From contig NZ_JAOZOZ010000101.1 of assembly GCF_029933015.1 (NCBI RefSeq), forward strand, positions 1 through 5,794: a stretch of 5,794 nucleotides of DNA. The letters are read 5' to 3'. A program made the position numbers and the translations under genes. Below, piece after piece: positions 4,575 through 5,794 of this stretch (position 1 is the first letter of the stretch; each line of letters begins with the position of its first letter). Source of the stretch: Hydrogenimonas sp. (lineage in GTDB: Bacteria > Campylobacterota > Campylobacteria > Campylobacterales > Hydrogenimonadaceae). The notes under the pieces were generated by a model. That model had not been told where the DNA came from, ran no database searches, and was given only the letters and a program-made list of their open reading frames with translations.

Positions 4575-5794
4575 TTACAGTTCCTGCTCAAATGCGTGTT
4601 GATAGGTACCAAAAGGCACCAGATTTATCGTGAAATAGAATGTGATGTTGTGGATGGAGTCGGCTTCGGCCGATGTGAGAATCGGTTTCATCTCGTCTCT
4701 GATCCCTATATCGAGATCCCAGCAGTGCCTGAAAAAGTGCGCTCCCACCCCCCATCGGTTCATCCTGTCGTTGAGATTGTCGTATGAGACATTGGCATAA
4801 TAGTCATGTCCGGCGTCACTCCTGTATGTGCCGCTGATATTGAAAAAATCGGACGTTTTCTCCACTTTTAGATAGTCGCTGTCCGTTTTGTCGAGATTCA
4901 AACGCTGTTTGAAGAAATGGTTTATCATTATATCGAATTTGGGATAGTTGATTTTCAGATAGGAGGTCGCGGCGGAGACATTGTGCAGATAGTAGGAGAA
5001 AAAGAGATCGGTATAGATTTCGTAATGCTCCAGAAAGCGATAGCGTATCTCGTTCTCCAGATCGCCGTACCGATTGAACTTCTCCTCCACCTCCTCGGCC
5101 GGTTCGTACAGAACCGGCTGGGCGACGCGATAGTAGAGATATTCTTTGCCTTTGTCGTCGTAGAGATAGTTGATGACGCTCATCATCAGGTTTTCCCGCG
5201 GTGAACGCAGCACCGAGATCTCTTTGATCGTCTCCCCTTTTTCGCTGCTGAAACTGGGTCTGTTGTAGGTGACGCGCAGCTGCATCGTGTGAAACTCCTC
5301 CCCGTAGCTTCGCGCCAGATCGCTGTAGATATCGATGGTGTGGAAATTCCTGAAAAGCGAATAGTAGTCGCTCTTGACACCGTACTCTTCGAGTGTACTC
5401 TCCATGTTTTTGTAGGCCGAGTAGGAGTAGTAGAGGTTCTCGGAGATCGAAAACTTCAGATAGTCGTCGAAAAAGGCGTGGTAGAAGGTCACGGGTAGAT
5501 TGACCTCCTGAAACTCGATATGTTTGCCTGACTCGGTGAAGAAGTGGTTGAGACGGTAGTCGGCCGCATACTGCAAAGCGTCGAAGCCAAAGAGCGAATT
5601 CTGGTAGTGGTGCAGCTGAACGATCGGAATGTTCTGGAAAGTCTCTTTTCTTTGCTCGTCGCTCAAAGAGGTGTCGATAAAGTACTTGCCGTAAACACCG
5701 AGATAGTTGTCGGGGGTGTCGTAGTAGTAGTTGATGCGAGACTGCACCTGCGCGCTGTCGGCCAGTTCCGCGTTCGTCGCCGCCTGCAGGTTGA
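4575..5794 (-). CDS. lptD: LPS-assembly outer-membrane protein LptD, C-terminal part (5' end outside window)
   Basis: LptD is the outer-membrane barrel that, with the lipoprotein LptE, receives lipopolysaccharide from the periplasmic Lpt bridge and inserts it in the outer leaflet. About 405 codons are visible. The frame is open to the right edge, so the GTG at 5745-5747 is not taken as the start. Recognisable LptD-type segments are DTPDNYLGVYGKYFIDTS, NLPVTFYHAFFDDYLKFSIS, FRNFHTIDIYSDLARSYGE and FHTMQLRVTYNRPSF, followed by alternating aromatic barrel strands up to FYFTINLVPFGTY near the C-terminus. The missing N-terminal part should hold the signal peptide and the OstA/LptA-like periplasmic domain; family length suggests roughly 300 residues are cut off. 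A lone Cys (codon 4722-4724) lies where E. coli LptD has its C-terminal Cys pair. The TAA stop is directly followed by the mlaD ATG. The assignment rests on memory of Campylobacterota LptD sequences plus barrel pattern. Confidence 0.9.
   Translation of the reverse strand, partial: NLQAATNAELADSAQVQSRINYYYDTPDNYLGVYGKYFIDTSLSDEQRKETFQNIPIVQLHHYQNSLFGFDALQYAADYRLNHFFTESGKHIEFQEVNLPVTFYHAFFDDYLKFSISENLYYSYSAYKNMESTLEEYGVKSDYYSLFRNFHTIDIYSDLARSYGEEFHTMQLRVTYNRPSFSSEKGETIKEISVLRSPRENLMMSVINYLYDDKGKEYLYYRVAQPVLYEPAEEVEEKFNRYGDLENEIRYRFLEHYEIYTDLFFSYYLHNVSAATSYLKINYPKFDIMINHFFKQRLNLDKTDSDYLKVEKTSDFFNISGTYRSDAGHDYYANVSYDNLNDRMNRWGVGAHFFRHCWDLDIGIRDEMKPILTSAEADSIHNITFYFTINLVPFGTYQHAFEQEL
4581..4585 (-). 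promoter_or_regulatory. Ribosome binding site of mlaD inside the end of lptD
   Basis: AGGAA lies in the last codons of lptD, 6 nt before the mlaD ATG, and the lptD TAA touches that ATG (CTGTAAATG). This fixes the start of mlaD just ahead of its membrane anchor and suggests ribosomes ending lptD can reinitiate at once on mlaD. Confidence 0.75.

Noticed and set aside
5745..5747. GTG as the start of the right-edge gene
   Set aside because: The same frame stays open through the window edge, the residues upstream continue without a break, and the visible part aligns with only the C-terminal portion of LptD.

Overview
The window looks like a chromosomal housekeeping segment from a member of the Campylobacterota (formerly Epsilonproteobacteria), probably one of the more GC-rich free-living lineages such as Sulfurovum, Nitratifractor or Hydrogenimonas relatives. 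The genus is inferred from overall look and is not proven. Three things support the phylum. The ATP synthase c subunit has a signal-peptide-like N-terminus and stands alone, away from other atp genes. The LptD and MlaD sequences have the look of that group. The order lptD ... pnp - atpE is one I recall from Helicobacter pylori (from memory, not checked). No mobile element, CRISPR array or foreign-looking gene is seen.

Everything recognisable is on the minus strand, so the window reads from right to left. In transcription order it holds: the C-terminal part of lptD (LPS insertion into the outer membrane, running off the right edge); an mlaD-like MCE protein; a small J-domain protein; pnp (polynucleotide phosphorylase); atpE (ATP synthase c subunit) with an intrinsic terminator; and a tRNA-Leu(GAG) at the left edge. 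The lptD stop codon touches the mlaD start codon, and the mlaD stop overlaps the J-protein start as ATGA, so these three genes are probably translated in a coupled way from one mRNA. pnp follows after 55 nt. A 103-nt AT-rich gap then separates pnp from atpE, which may have its own promoter and ends at a strong hairpin with a T-run.

The most interesting object is the MCE protein. It has the usual inner-membrane anchor and MCE domain, then a long helical stretch, then about 170 residues that look like outer-membrane beta-strands. One polypeptide could therefore span the envelope as a phospholipid conduit, as reported for MlaD of Veillonella parvula. Its coupling to lptD would place LPS export and phospholipid traffic, the two sides of outer-membrane asymmetry, in one expression unit, followed by a co-chaperone and the RNA-decay enzyme PNPase.

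No gene-free stretch exceeds 300 bases. The long open frames antisense to pnp, mlaD and lptD are treated as artefacts of codon usage.
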